Of a DNA stretch of 64,000 bases, positions 23,275 through 31,526 are shown one piece after another. The position numbers and the translations under genes are program-made. Where the stretch lies: positions 1-64,000 of the forward strand of contig CAXAUF010000005.1 of NCBI GenBank assembly GCA_963972425.1, written 5' to 3'. Position 1 is the first letter of the stretch. Each line of letters starts with the position of its first letter. The notes beneath the pieces are model-generated. The model saw only the letters and a program-made list of their open reading frames with translations, was not told the origin of the DNA and searched no databases. The DNA is from Algorimicrobium sp002414705 (GTDB taxonomy: Bacteria; Bacteroidota; Bacteroidia; Flavobacteriales; Flavobacteriaceae).

Positions 23275-26130
23275 TTAATAATAGTAGTCAAACTGTATTC
23301 TATCGGATGCAGATAATGCATAACCTCCGTTATTTGATGGATTATATGTTAACGTTGTTCCAGACCAAGAATAAGCAGTGTTACTCACTCTAATACCATT
23401 TACATACATTTTAACCATGCTATTTTCAGAAGGCGTTTGGGTTAGCGTAAAACTGGTTTGGTTTAATGTTGCAGTAAACTCATCGGCAACTTCCCTAACG
23501 GCTGCAGCTCCTGTAGAAACCGAACCATCGGCCATTAAAAATTGAGTAGCAGTACCACCAGATTTTATGAATCCGTTCGCGGTAACAGCGCCACTAGCAT
23601 TAATTTCTACTATAGGAGTGGTAGAAGAAACTACCGTACTTGAAACATTATAAAATCTAAAACCACCAGCACCTTCACCTTTATTGTTAACAAAAGAAGT
23701 GTAGCCGTCTCTAGAATTAGAGCTTCCTGGTTGTAATAAGTTCCAGACTAAATAACCACCTTGTGAACCTGTGTCATTAGGTCCCGTTGCATGAAAAGCC
23801 TTACCTTTTACCAAACCACTTGTTCGTACTTCTGTAACAGCTGCATTTCCTAATTGTATGGTATTGCTGTTGGTTACTCTGGCTTCAAAGCCAATGGCTG
23901 TACTGTTCACTAAATTACCAACATCAGGACCAGAGAAAGAACCAATACTTGTATTATTAGATCCTGTTGTATTTGCTTCTAGTGCATAATATCCGGTTGC
24001 TGTATTATTTGTACCCGTAGTATTTAATAGAGCATAACCTCCAATAGCTGTATTCCTTGTGCCGGTAGTATTTACGTCTAAAGCATCTGTACCCATAGCC
24101 ACGCTAGTATAATCGCCTCCGCTACCTCTTCCAATAGTTAAGGTACTTATCATAATATCTGAATTAAAGGTTTTAGTACCTGCAATGGTTTGGTTGGTGG
24201 TTACATCTACAAAGTTTTGTGTGGCAGAACCTGTACCTCCATTGGCAACTGGCAAAATACCGCTATAAGACGTTGCTGGTGCAAGATTTGCCCAAGTGGC
24301 AACACCAGATGCATTGGTAGTTAGTACTTGACCGGCAGTTGCATTGTGTATATTTGGGTAAGTAACAGTGCCCGTAGTTAATTTTCCACTTGTTTTTACA
24401 TCGGTAACATCGGTATTTCCTAATTGTATGGTGTTGCTGTTAGTTACTTGTGCATTATAACCAATTACAGTAGTATTTTCTAAATTATTTAAAGAAACAT
24501 TTGCATTATGGCCTATCGCTGTATTTTTGTTTCCTGTAGTATTGGCTTTCAATGATTCTCTACCAAATGCCACATTATATTGCCCTGTAGTATTTAATTG
24601 TAACGCGTAACTTCCTGAGGCGGTATTGTAGGAAGCTGTATTTTCTTTTAGTGCATAAGCGCCGAGAGCTGTATTTTGTTCTCCGGTTATATTAACCTTT
24701 TGCGTTTCAAAACCAATAGAGGTATTAAGTCTACCCGTCGTGTTTTGTGATAAGGCACTTTCGCCAAAGGCAGTATTATACGTATTGTTTCCTCCTCCCT
24801 TACCAAGGGTCATATAAGTTCCAACCTTAAGGTCTCCTGAAAATGTTTTATTGCCTGCAATGGTTTGGTTGGTGGTTACATCTACAAAGTTTTGCGTGGC
24901 AGAACCTGTACCTCCATTGGCAACTGGCAAAACACCACTATAAGACGTTGCTGGTGCAAGATTTGCCCAAGTGGCAACACCAGATGCATTGGTAGTTAGT
25001 ACTTGACCGGCAGTTGCATTGTGTATATTTGGGTAAGTAACAGTGCCCGTAGTTAATTTTCCACTTGTTTTTACATCGGTAACAGCTGTATTTCCTAATT
25101 GTATGGTGTTGGTGTTGGCTACTTTCGCTTTAAAGCCAATAGCTGTAGCATTTGTTATGTTGGCTACAGTTACATCAGCTTGGGAACCCAAAGCTGTATT
25201 TTCATAGCCTGTTGTATTCGTTACAAGCGCTGACAAACCAACAGCCGTATTATTATTATTTAAATTGTTTCCAAGGGCAAGTCTTCCAAGAGCCGTATTA
25301 CCAGCTCCGGCGATGTTGCTCCAAAGACTCTGTTGTCCAACTGCGGTATTATTTGAAGCTTCTATATTACTCTTGAGTGCCTGATCACCAACTGCTGTAT
25401 TGTTGTTGCCAGTTGTGTTCTCCATAAGAGCCTGCATTCCAGAAGCTGAACTACTGTTCCCTAAATGATTCGCCAATGCCCTATAACCGTAAGCTGAATT
25501 TCTTGAACCAGTATTAAGCATATTTAGAGCTTGAACACCAGTTGCGGTATTAAATTGTCCTGATGTATTGGCAGCTAAAGCTTGAAGCCCTATAGCTGAA
25601 TTAGTATTACTATTTCCACCACCTCTACCGATGTTTATGCCATTAATAATAGCATCACTGCTAAAGGTTTTAGTACCTGCAATGGTTTGATTAGTTGTTA
25701 AGTCTACAAAGTCACCGTTAGTTGCACTTCCACTAGTAGTAGCATAGAGAGCATATGGCACACTCAACAACTGGCTCGTACCGGTTATACTGTAGGTTGT
25801 ACCTCCGTTTGGATCGGTTTCTGATTTAACATAGTACGTTCCTGTTGACCAGTCTATATTAGCAAACACGCCACTAACAACTGTACCTGTTCCTATTTGC
25901 ATACTCACCAAACCATTTACATTGGTTGTTGGTGTGTGGGTTTCTTTATAAACGGCAGTGCCAGATGTACTACCTTGCAGTACGCTTATTTGCATGCCTA
26001 CTTGTTGGCTTATTACTAAATCACCACTGCTGTCTCTTATCAGGGCTTGGTAACTCATTTGCTCTGGTGCTTGGGCAAAACTGCTTGCCGTTATTAATAG
26101 GGCTACCAGAATGGTGTAAAATTTGTTCAT
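23275..26130 (-). CDS. Exported YadA-head/tail-fibre-like repeat protein
   Basis: A 951-residue exported protein (signal MNKFYTILVALLITASSFAQ). The first ~140 residues are the bacteroidotal fibre N-terminus (EQMSYQALIRDSSGDLV...LLSVPYALYA). Three modules of about 225 residues follow, each opening with FVD(L/V)TTNQTIAG(T/N)KTF, containing a run of YadA-head-like NTAxGxxAL repeats of about 14-15 residues, and closing with NTIQLGN and ASGVATWANLAP. The C-terminus (NGFIKSGGTATQFLMADGS, then a beta domain ending RIQFDYYY) lacks both a peptidase S74 chaperone domain and a membrane anchor, so it is neither a classical trimeric autotransporter nor an S74 fibre. A trimeric stalk or adhesin is likely. 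Contains a near-identical 257-bp direct repeat. Confidence 0.82.
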   Translation of the reverse strand: MNKFYTILVALLITASSFAQAPEQMSYQALIRDSSGDLVISQQVGMQISVLQGSTSGTAVYKETHTPTTNVNGLVSMQIGTGTVVSGVFANIDWSTGTYYVKSETDPNGGTTYSITGTSQLLSVPYALYATTSGSATNGDFVDLTTNQTIAGTKTFSSDAIINGINIGRGGGNSNTNSAIGLQALAANTSGQFNTATGVQALNMLNTGSRNSAYGYRALANHLGNSSSASGMQALMENTTGNNNTAVGDQALKSNIEASNNTAVGQQSLWSNIAGAGNTALGRLALGNNLNNNNTAVGLSALVTNTTGYENTALGSQADVTVANITNATAIGFKAKVANTNTIQLGNTAVTDVKTSGKLTTGTVTYPNIHNATAGQVLTTNASGVATWANLAPATSYSGVLPVANGGTGSATQNFVDVTTNQTIAGNKTFSGDLKVGTYMTLGKGGGNNTYNTAFGESALSQNTTGRLNTSIGFETQKVNITGEQNTALGAYALKENTASYNTASGSYALQLNTTGQYNVAFGRESLKANTTGNKNTAIGHNANVSLNNLENTTVIGYNAQVTNSNTIQLGNTDVTDVKTSGKLTTGTVTYPNIHNATAGQVLTTNASGVATWANLAPATSYSGILPVANGGTGSATQNFVDVTTNQTIAGTKTFNSDIMISTLTIGRGSGGDYTSVAMGTDALDVNTTGTRNTAIGGYALLNTTGTNNTATGYYALEANTTGSNNTSIGSFSGPDVGNLVNSTAIGFEARVTNSNTIQLGNAAVTEVRTSGLVKGKAFHATGPNDTGSQGGYLVWNLLQPGSSNSRDGYTSFVNNKGEGAGGFRFYNVSSTVVSSTTPIVEINASGAVTANGFIKSGGTATQFLMADGSVSTGAAAVREVADEFTATLNQTSFTLTQTPSENSMVKMYVNGIRVSNTAYSWSGTTLTYNPSNNGGYALSASDRIQFDYYY
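24179..24435 (-). repeat. Direct repeat copy A in the fibre gene
   Basis: 257 bp, nearly identical to 24854-25110 (I count about five mismatches), in the same orientation at an offset of 675 bp, which is exactly 225 codons. It encodes the inter-module segment at about residues 566-650. Confidence 0.85.
24854..25110 (-). repeat. Direct repeat copy B in the fibre gene
   Basis: Second copy of the 257-bp repeat, encoding about residues 341-425. Recombination between A and B would delete or duplicate one 225-residue module in frame. Confidence 0.85.
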
Positions 26131-26246
26131 CGCTAATTGTTTTTAATAATTTAATTTGTGGTTGGTGTTCTTATTATTGGATATTATCTCTTGGTTCTGG
26201 TATGTCGCTTTGATACACTACCATGACTTATAGTTTTTTCAATTAC

Positions 26247-26411
26247 CTATCCAAACGGATCCGTACCCGGATCTGGTGGCAAGGATTGTGCTTGTGATGT
26301 TTGAGGATTTAAAATCATAAAGGTCCCTAATGCTGTTATGCCAGCATATTTACCCATTTTCTCTATTGCCTCTTTTCGGGTGATACTTGACTTATTAATG
26401 GTGTCTTTCAT
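26247..26411 (-). CDS. Small exported/membrane protein, 54 residues
   Basis: A short gene between the T9SS protein and the fibre gene. The product begins MKDTINKSSITRKEAIEKMG, continues with a hydrophobic segment (YAGITALGTFMIL) and ends in a Pro-rich tail (SLPPDPGTDPFG). The TRKEA-plus-hydrophobic pattern recalls a degenerate Tat signal (RK instead of RR), and similar tiny proteins are common beside surface-protein genes in Flavobacteriaceae. The start lies 15 bp after the stop of the upstream gene on the same strand, so it is probably co-transcribed. Function unknown; it could be an assembly helper or a small exported peptide. The 116 bp between it and the fibre gene hold nothing else recognisable. 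Confidence 0.65.
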   Translation of the reverse strand: MKDTINKSSITRKEAIEKMGKYAGITALGTFMILNPQTSQAQSLPPDPGTDPFG

Positions 26412-26425
26412 TTCTATCCTTTTTT

Positions 26426-28210
26426 TTACTTAATAAGTACTTTTTGTGTTTTTATTTGTTGGTTGTTTACCAGCTTTACGACGTACACACCATCACTTAT
26501 ACTCGCCACATCTATGGTGTTAGTGGTACGTGATGCATTTAAGTTTTGCTGGCGTACCAAACGGCCTTGCATATCATATAAATACGCTGTGGCTGCACCT
26601 TGTAACTGCCCTTTGATAAGCACTTCCTTTGGTGATCTGGTTGTATATATCTGTATGTAATCTTGACTACTTGTTGGTGTAGATAGCGTGTTATTGGTAA
26701 GTCTTAAAAAAAAGCGTCCTGTACCATCTAAATTACTATCTGGGGTAATAATATAATCTCGTGTTGTTAATAGTGTTGTTGTATTTGCTATTACATCCTC
26801 TAGATAAACGTCTAAACTTGTAGGTAGGTTTGAATCACTAATACGAATGGTTAATTGGGTACCTGCATTAGATTTTACTCCTAAAGGGATAGTAATATCT
26901 GATATATCTGTACTGCCTAAAGCTTGAAGTGCTATGGGCACACCTGTATTCTCTTCAACCAAATGCGAATACAAGGCAAAGTTTGGCACATTACCTCCCC
27001 AAATAACCGCATCGTAACCGGCGTCTAATCCTGTACTGGCGTTATCATTAAAATAAAATTCGGTTTTATAGCTGTTATTTGTGGTGCTAGCATGAAGTTT
27101 TAAAAACGTGAGTGGGTTGGCTTCTCGCCCTAAAATAAAATCGTCACTTGTGCCTGTGGTTCGCATCGCTGGTGTAAATGCTAGGTTATAACTTGCTACA
27201 TCATTGGCATCGGCTGCTACAAAAAAGCCTTGGCCTGGCGCTAGTAAGCGAGAGCCTACATTGGCTAGTGTAATTATATCCCAACCATCAGAGGCATCGC
27301 CATCATAGCCATAAATACCTGAAGCATTTTCTAAAAGATTTAAATTGGTAATCCCTGAATCTACTTCATGATTTAAAAACGCTGACATATCTACATAAGA
27401 TGGATACGGGTTTCCTACAAGGTTCCAGGTTGCATAATAAGGTCCGGAATTTATAATATTAACAGCAACATCTCCTGTTTCTACTGTACCTGTAAAAGTA
27501 AGTGTGCCGCCATTGGTTGTTGCGGCTCGATAACCTGTACCTGCGGTGATACTGGTGCTACTATTAGCTGATGTATCATAATTTGTATAGGTACCTGTAG
27601 CTTTGTTAAATGGTGCAAAAGCACGTAGGGTGCCTGAAGCTAAAAGATTTGTGTTAGCTGTTGCAAAACTACCAAAGGCTTGCCCTGTTAAGGGCGCACT
27701 AACCAGGTCATTATCATTATTGGTGTCGTCATTTGTATAGGCATTAACACTGCGGTTGTAGTAAACCGTTCCGGTAATTGTACCATCTAAAATTAAACTG
27801 GAATAACTTGTAGAGGTGGACCCTAACGTTAATGTATTGGTGGTTAAATTAGCGCCTGAATCTATTTTTATAGCGCCTCCTGGTGCGATTTCTAAATCTT
27901 TTACAGAGGCATCTGAACTTAAGGTATAATAACCATCTAATATAAAGGCCTCACTTGATCCTGTTGAAACCGATGGCGCTATTGGAGACCAGAGGCCTCC
28001 TGTATAAATCAACTTAAAAATAGGGATTTGAATCCCTTCTTCTTGGGTACCTGATCCTGTAATGTAAGTGTTGTAATATACCTGACCTATAGAAAAACTA
28101 ACCATACCTCCACTACCTGTGGCTTCTGCTCCTAATGGTAAAACGGCTTGCTGGGCGTTTATAAACATGGTCATATTTAACAATAAGACCAAAATTGAAA
28201 TTCTTTTCAT
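26426..28210 (-). CDS. T9SS type A sorting domain-containing surface protein
   Basis: A 594-residue exported protein (signal peptide cleaved after INAQ). The N-terminal part QQAVLPLGAEATGSGG...FSIGQVYYNTY is a recurrent bacteroidotal module. The middle is a long beta-rich region with SLILDGTITGTVYYNRSV and a GYRAATTNGGTLTFTG stretch found in T9SS-exported adhesin-like proteins. The C-terminal ~70 residues form a type A sorting domain (YLYDMQGRLVRQQNL...SDGVYVVKLVN, ending KTQKVLIK), which directs transport through the type IX system and attachment to the cell surface. First gene of the minus-strand surface block and the only member with a recognisable sorting tail. Upstream is a 284-bp divergent region shared with an AraC-type regulator. 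Confidence 0.88.
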   Translation of the reverse strand: MKRISILVLLLNMTMFINAQQAVLPLGAEATGSGGMVSFSIGQVYYNTYITGSGTQEEGIQIPIFKLIYTGGLWSPIAPSVSTGSSEAFILDGYYTLSSDASVKDLEIAPGGAIKIDSGANLTTNTLTLGSTSTSYSSLILDGTITGTVYYNRSVNAYTNDDTNNDNDLVSAPLTGQAFGSFATANTNLLASGTLRAFAPFNKATGTYTNYDTSANSSTSITAGTGYRAATTNGGTLTFTGTVETGDVAVNIINSGPYYATWNLVGNPYPSYVDMSAFLNHEVDSGITNLNLLENASGIYGYDGDASDGWDIITLANVGSRLLAPGQGFFVAADANDVASYNLAFTPAMRTTGTSDDFILGREANPLTFLKLHASTTNNSYKTEFYFNDNASTGLDAGYDAVIWGGNVPNFALYSHLVEENTGVPIALQALGSTDISDITIPLGVKSNAGTQLTIRISDSNLPTSLDVYLEDVIANTTTLLTTRDYIITPDSNLDGTGRFFLRLTNNTLSTPTSSQDYIQIYTTRSPKEVLIKGQLQGAATAYLYDMQGRLVRQQNLNASRTTNTIDVASISDGVYVVKLVNNQQIKTQKVLIK

Positions 28211-28494
28211 AATAAGGTTTAGGATAGGTTTATAGATATACGCTTTGTAATTTACCTAACAACTCGTTGTTTGTTATATCTGTGCTTTGGGGTATTAAAG
28301 CTTCTTGTGTTTCAATTAATACCCTTATACTAACTTGGTAAGCTACATGTTACAGAGAAGGCAAGTTGGTTGATTTTTTGTATTTTCTGCAAATTAAAGT
28401 AATTAAACATTTATTTGTTTTTAAAAATAACTGCTTTTGAAGTATTTGACCTAAATTTGTAAGATATGACACACGTTTTACAGACTTTAGTACC
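28211..28494. promoter_or_regulatory. Divergent intergenic region with inverted repeats
   Basis: This region separates the surface block (minus) from the araC-like gene (plus). It holds a perfect 9-bp inverted repeat GGGTATTAA (28290-28298) / TTAATACCC (28316-28324), a 6-bp palindrome AACAAC-TC-GTTGTT (28258-28271) and a plus-strand -7 element TAAATTTG (28452-28459). These are candidate operators or leader structures; binding is inferred. Confidence 0.45.
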
Positions 28495-29619
28495 ATGCTA
28501 ATAAACCTACTCTCTTTTTGTATTGGCTTTATTTTACTGCTACTTACACCTATTCTTTTCTATAACTATAGCGCACACAAGAAGAGTAATAGCTTTTTTT
28601 TTATTATAATAATGTTTGCTGGAATCTTAAGGTGCTTTCATGGTTTAGAGGTTATGGGCTTTTTAGAACCATTAAAAAATCCGACTATAAAGAATTTGCC
28701 ATTTATGCTTTTTATTACACCTATATATTATTTATTTTTTGAAAACATGGTGTCGAAAAAGACAACTTTAAAAAAAGACATTTCACTAATAGCTATTGCT
28801 CTGATTATGTTTATTACGTCTAGTGTTTTCAATTTTGGAAGAGCCAATAATAATATTATTTTCATATTTTATTCCACCATATATTTAATCTTTATTAGTA
28901 AATCAATTTTAACTTTTTTTGCTAATAAGAAAAACATACTAGAACTAAAAATTAGGCGAACTATTAAGAACTGGATTTTAATTATGTTCACTTCATTTGT
29001 TATAATGTATCTACTAGTCTGTTTATATGTTTTTAATTATTTCTTTCATAAAGTACCAGATAGCATTTTAAACACACTATACAATAGATCCTCAATTGTA
29101 TGGCTCATCATCATTTTTTACCTTCTTATAAATCCTGAAGTATTGTATGGCGATCAGCTTTTATTAAAAAAAATAAATACACCAAAATTAGAAGAAATAC
29201 CTATTTGGAAAAGCACTAAAAACAAAGCAACAGATAGTACTGACGTAGATGTTGAAAAAATGGTTCTTACAAATCTAGAATTTATGCTTTTCAATATTAA
29301 AAATTTCGAAAAAGAGATATTTAACAACTATAACGTCTTTCCAAGCTTAAAAGAATGGTCTATAACTTTAAAATACCCTCAAAGTCATCTAAAATATATT
29401 TTTAAATACTACACGATCTATTCTTTTAGTGAGTATCAAAATGCACTTAAAATAAAACATGCACTTCAATTAATAAAAAACGGTTATCTAGACAACCATA
29501 CAATTGAATCATTATCTATAGAATGTCTATTCACTAGTAGGAGCACTTTTTTTAAAAATTTTAAAAAGCTGACTGGCTATTCACCAACTGACTACGTATT
29601 AAATAATACTGACTCATAA
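28495..29619 (+). CDS. Membrane-anchored AraC-family transcriptional regulator
   Basis: A 374-residue protein with about seven hydrophobic helices in residues 1-215 and a C-terminal AraC-type DNA-binding domain (about 275-370). The domain has two helix-turn-helix units: LKYIFKYYTIYSFSEYQNALK with the helix ALQLIKNG, then SLSIECLFTSRSTFFKNFKKLTGYSPTDYV, the conserved second HTH. This architecture (7TM plus AraC) is common in Bacteroidota, and the membrane part probably senses an extracytoplasmic or membrane signal. It is divergent from the T9SS/surface-protein block, so it is the natural candidate regulator of that block. AT content is high even for this window. Confidence 0.87.
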   Translation: MLINLLSFCIGFILLLLTPILFYNYSAHKKSNSFFFIIIMFAGILRCFHGLEVMGFLEPLKNPTIKNLPFMLFITPIYYLFFENMVSKKTTLKKDISLIAIALIMFITSSVFNFGRANNNIIFIFYSTIYLIFISKSILTFFANKKNILELKIRRTIKNWILIMFTSFVIMYLLVCLYVFNYFFHKVPDSILNTLYNRSSIVWLIIIFYLLINPEVLYGDQLLLKKINTPKLEEIPIWKSTKNKATDSTDVDVEKMVLTNLEFMLFNIKNFEKEIFNNYNVFPSLKEWSITLKYPQSHLKYIFKYYTIYSFSEYQNALKIKHALQLIKNGYLDNHTIESLSIECLFTSRSTFFKNFKKLTGYSPTDYVLNNTDS

Positions 29620-29762
29620 GTGGTTTTTTTTTTAGATGAACGACTCTAAGTTGCTGCCATCTCTAAAAAAATAAATATCTTTACGAACACCTTAAATATG
29701 CCTCAAGAAATCTTAAAGATTAACGTTTGGCTTTCTTTTTGCATAAACAAAAAAAAACCATT

Positions 29763-30560
29763 ATGAAATACATCAGTTTACTTGTCACTTGCCTTTTTGT
29801 AATTTCCTGTGGAAATGCCAAAGAAGCTTCAGCCATGACAAAACAAGGACCACTTACTGGAACATATATAATTACAACTGTAGGAGAAACTGCATTGAAT
29901 TCTACCGATTTTCTAATAACCTTCGCCATAGAAAAGAATATGGTTTCGGGATACTCGGGATGCAATAACTTTTCGGGATCTTATGAATATAAAGGTGCTG
30001 CTTTAAATTTTGGACCATTAGCAAGTACGCGAAAGATGTGTCGACCAGAAACAAATAAAATAGAGCAAAGCATTCTAAAAGCATTAAATAAAACGATTCG
30101 GTTTACAGATGAAAATAGTATCATCACTTTATATAATAACGAAGGAAAAACTTTAATGACTTTGGAAAAACCAAAGCCTTCTGTTACTAAAATTGCCAAA
30201 GAGCAGAAAGATTATAATGCAACCTATACAGCAATTTCCCGTGGTTATTATGTAATGATTAGCTATGAAAACAATAGTATATCGTTTCAAAAAGACCGCA
30301 ATAGCAAACCTCAAGTATTAAGTTTATCTGAAACGCAAATTGCATCTTTGAATGCTAAAATAGACACTTTGGAATTAGATAGATTAGAAAATCTGGAAGC
30401 ACCAAGTAAAGCGCACCAATATGATGGTGCTGCCATTGCAGGATTGAAAATTATACAAAATGGCACAAATTATCAAACACCTTCTTTTGATGCTGGCAAT
30501 CCACCAAAGGTAATTGAAGCGCTTGTTTCAGAATTAATAATGCTTACCGAAAAGCAATAA
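29763..30560 (+). CDS. META domain lipoprotein
   Basis: A 265-residue lipoprotein (MKYISLLVTCLFVISC, lipobox Cys16). Residues about 30-140 form a META/HslJ domain, with the conserved SGYSGCNNFSGSY, the GPLASTRKMC and the LYNNEGKTLMTL strands. The second half (about 150-265) is a separate domain with TAISRGYYVMISYENNSI and the C-terminal KVIEALVSELIML helix, which I do not recognise. The ATG at 29763 is chosen because it begins the signal peptide; an upstream TTG at 29727 would add a basic extension. META proteins are linked to envelope stress or heat-shock in other bacteria. It precedes sufE in the same orientation. Confidence 0.85.
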   Translation: MKYISLLVTCLFVISCGNAKEASAMTKQGPLTGTYIITTVGETALNSTDFLITFAIEKNMVSGYSGCNNFSGSYEYKGAALNFGPLASTRKMCRPETNKIEQSILKALNKTIRFTDENSIITLYNNEGKTLMTLEKPKPSVTKIAKEQKDYNATYTAISRGYYVMISYENNSISFQKDRNSKPQVLSLSETQIASLNAKIDTLELDRLENLEAPSKAHQYDGAAIAGLKIIQNGTNYQTPSFDAGNPPKVIEALVSELIMLTEKQ

Positions 30561-30564
30561 ATAA

Positions 30565-30595
30565 TTGAATAGCTAGCTTACTTATTGTATTTTTG
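30565..30595 (+). promoter_or_regulatory. Two-box promoter upstream of sufE
   Basis: TTG (30565-30567) followed after 20 bp by TATTTTTG (30588-30595), matching the Bacteroidota -33/-7 arrangement and spacing. It lies 15 bp before the sufE ATG. This is the best complete promoter match in the window and shows that sufE is transcribed independently of sufS. Confidence 0.6.
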
Positions 30596-30610
30596 TATAA
30601 AATTATAATT

Positions 30611-31033
30611 ATGCAAATTGAAGATATCCAGAACGACATTATAGAAGAGTTTTCCATGTTTGAAGATTGGGAAGAACGCTATCAATATATGATTGATTTG
30701 GGTAAAACATTACCCTTAATTGACACACAATACAAAACTGATGACAACCTTATTTCGGGTTGCCAAAGTAAAGTTTGGGTTCATGCAGATTTAGAAGATA
30801 ATAAAATTATTTTTACAGCAGATAGTGATGCCATTATTACCAAAGGTATAATTGCCATTTTAATTCGCGCATTTTCCAACCAGTCACCTCAAGATATTAT
30901 TGAAGCAAATACCAATTTTATTGACGAGATTGGATTAAAAGATCATTTATCACCAACACGTGCTAACGGTTTAGTAAGTATGATAAAGCAATTAAAAATG
31001 TACGCCATTGCGTATCAAACACAGATTAACTAA
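30611..31033 (+). CDS. sufE: SufE sulfur acceptor
   Basis: A 140-residue protein that takes persulfide sulphur from SufS and delivers it to SufB. The active Cys51 is in LISGCQSKVW, the exact SufE signature, preceded by the YQYMIDLGKTLP segment. The ATG at 30611 (MQIEDIQ) is preferred to an upstream TTG. It lies about 13 kb from sufS, unlike the compact arrangement I recall from related genomes, and has its own two-box promoter. Confidence 0.95.
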   Translation: MQIEDIQNDIIEEFSMFEDWEERYQYMIDLGKTLPLIDTQYKTDDNLISGCQSKVWVHADLEDNKIIFTADSDAIITKGIIAILIRAFSNQSPQDIIEANTNFIDEIGLKDHLSPTRANGLVSMIKQLKMYAIAYQTQIN

Positions 31034-31119
31034 TTGAATCTGTAATAGACGGTTTCTTTAAGGAACAACAGGTTTTAGTAAAAGGCTAATAATGCCAAAC
31101 AACAAAAAAAAATAAAGAC

Positions 31120-31443
31120 ATGAGTGAAACAATAGATACAGCAGCTTTAGGCGAAAAAATAGTTCGGGTTTTAAAAACCATTTTCGATCCAGAAATTCCA
31201 GTAGACATATACGAATTAGGCTTAATTTATGACGTATTTGTTAATGAAGATTATGATGTAAAAATCCTCATGACATTAACGACGCCAAACTGTCCTGTAG
31301 CGGAAACGCTTCCATTGGAAGTTGAAGAAAAAGTAAAATCTTTGGACAGTGTTAAATCTGCTGAAGTAGAAATTACATTTGATCCGCCTTGGAGTCAAGA
31401 TTTAATGAGCGAAGAAGCCAAATTAGAATTAGGTATGCTTTAA
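31120..31443 (+). CDS. SufT-like Fe-S assembly protein (MIP18/DUF59)
   Basis: A 107-residue single-domain MIP18/DUF59 protein, annotated in suf loci as an Fe-S cluster assembly or maturation factor. Visible motifs are DPEIPVDIYELGLIYDV, the TTPNCPVAE loop with the conserved Cys58, and EITFDPPWSQD. It acts in the cytoplasm, probably in cluster insertion into targets. It follows sufE by 86 bp. Confidence 0.9.
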   Translation: MSETIDTAALGEKIVRVLKTIFDPEIPVDIYELGLIYDVFVNEDYDVKILMTLTTPNCPVAETLPLEVEEKVKSLDSVKSAEVEITFDPPWSQDLMSEEAKLELGML

Positions 31444-31526
31444 ATTTTAAAGTATCAATCAAGTTTAGTTAGGAATTACCAACTTTAAATCTTGAAACAT
31501 AAACTTTAAACTTTTGCACCTAACAC

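Noticed and set aside
23275..26130. Tail-fibre-like protein as evidence of a prophage
   Set aside because: No capsid, terminase, integrase, lysis or other phage gene is nearby; such fibre N-termini are common in chromosomal surface operons of Bacteroidota.
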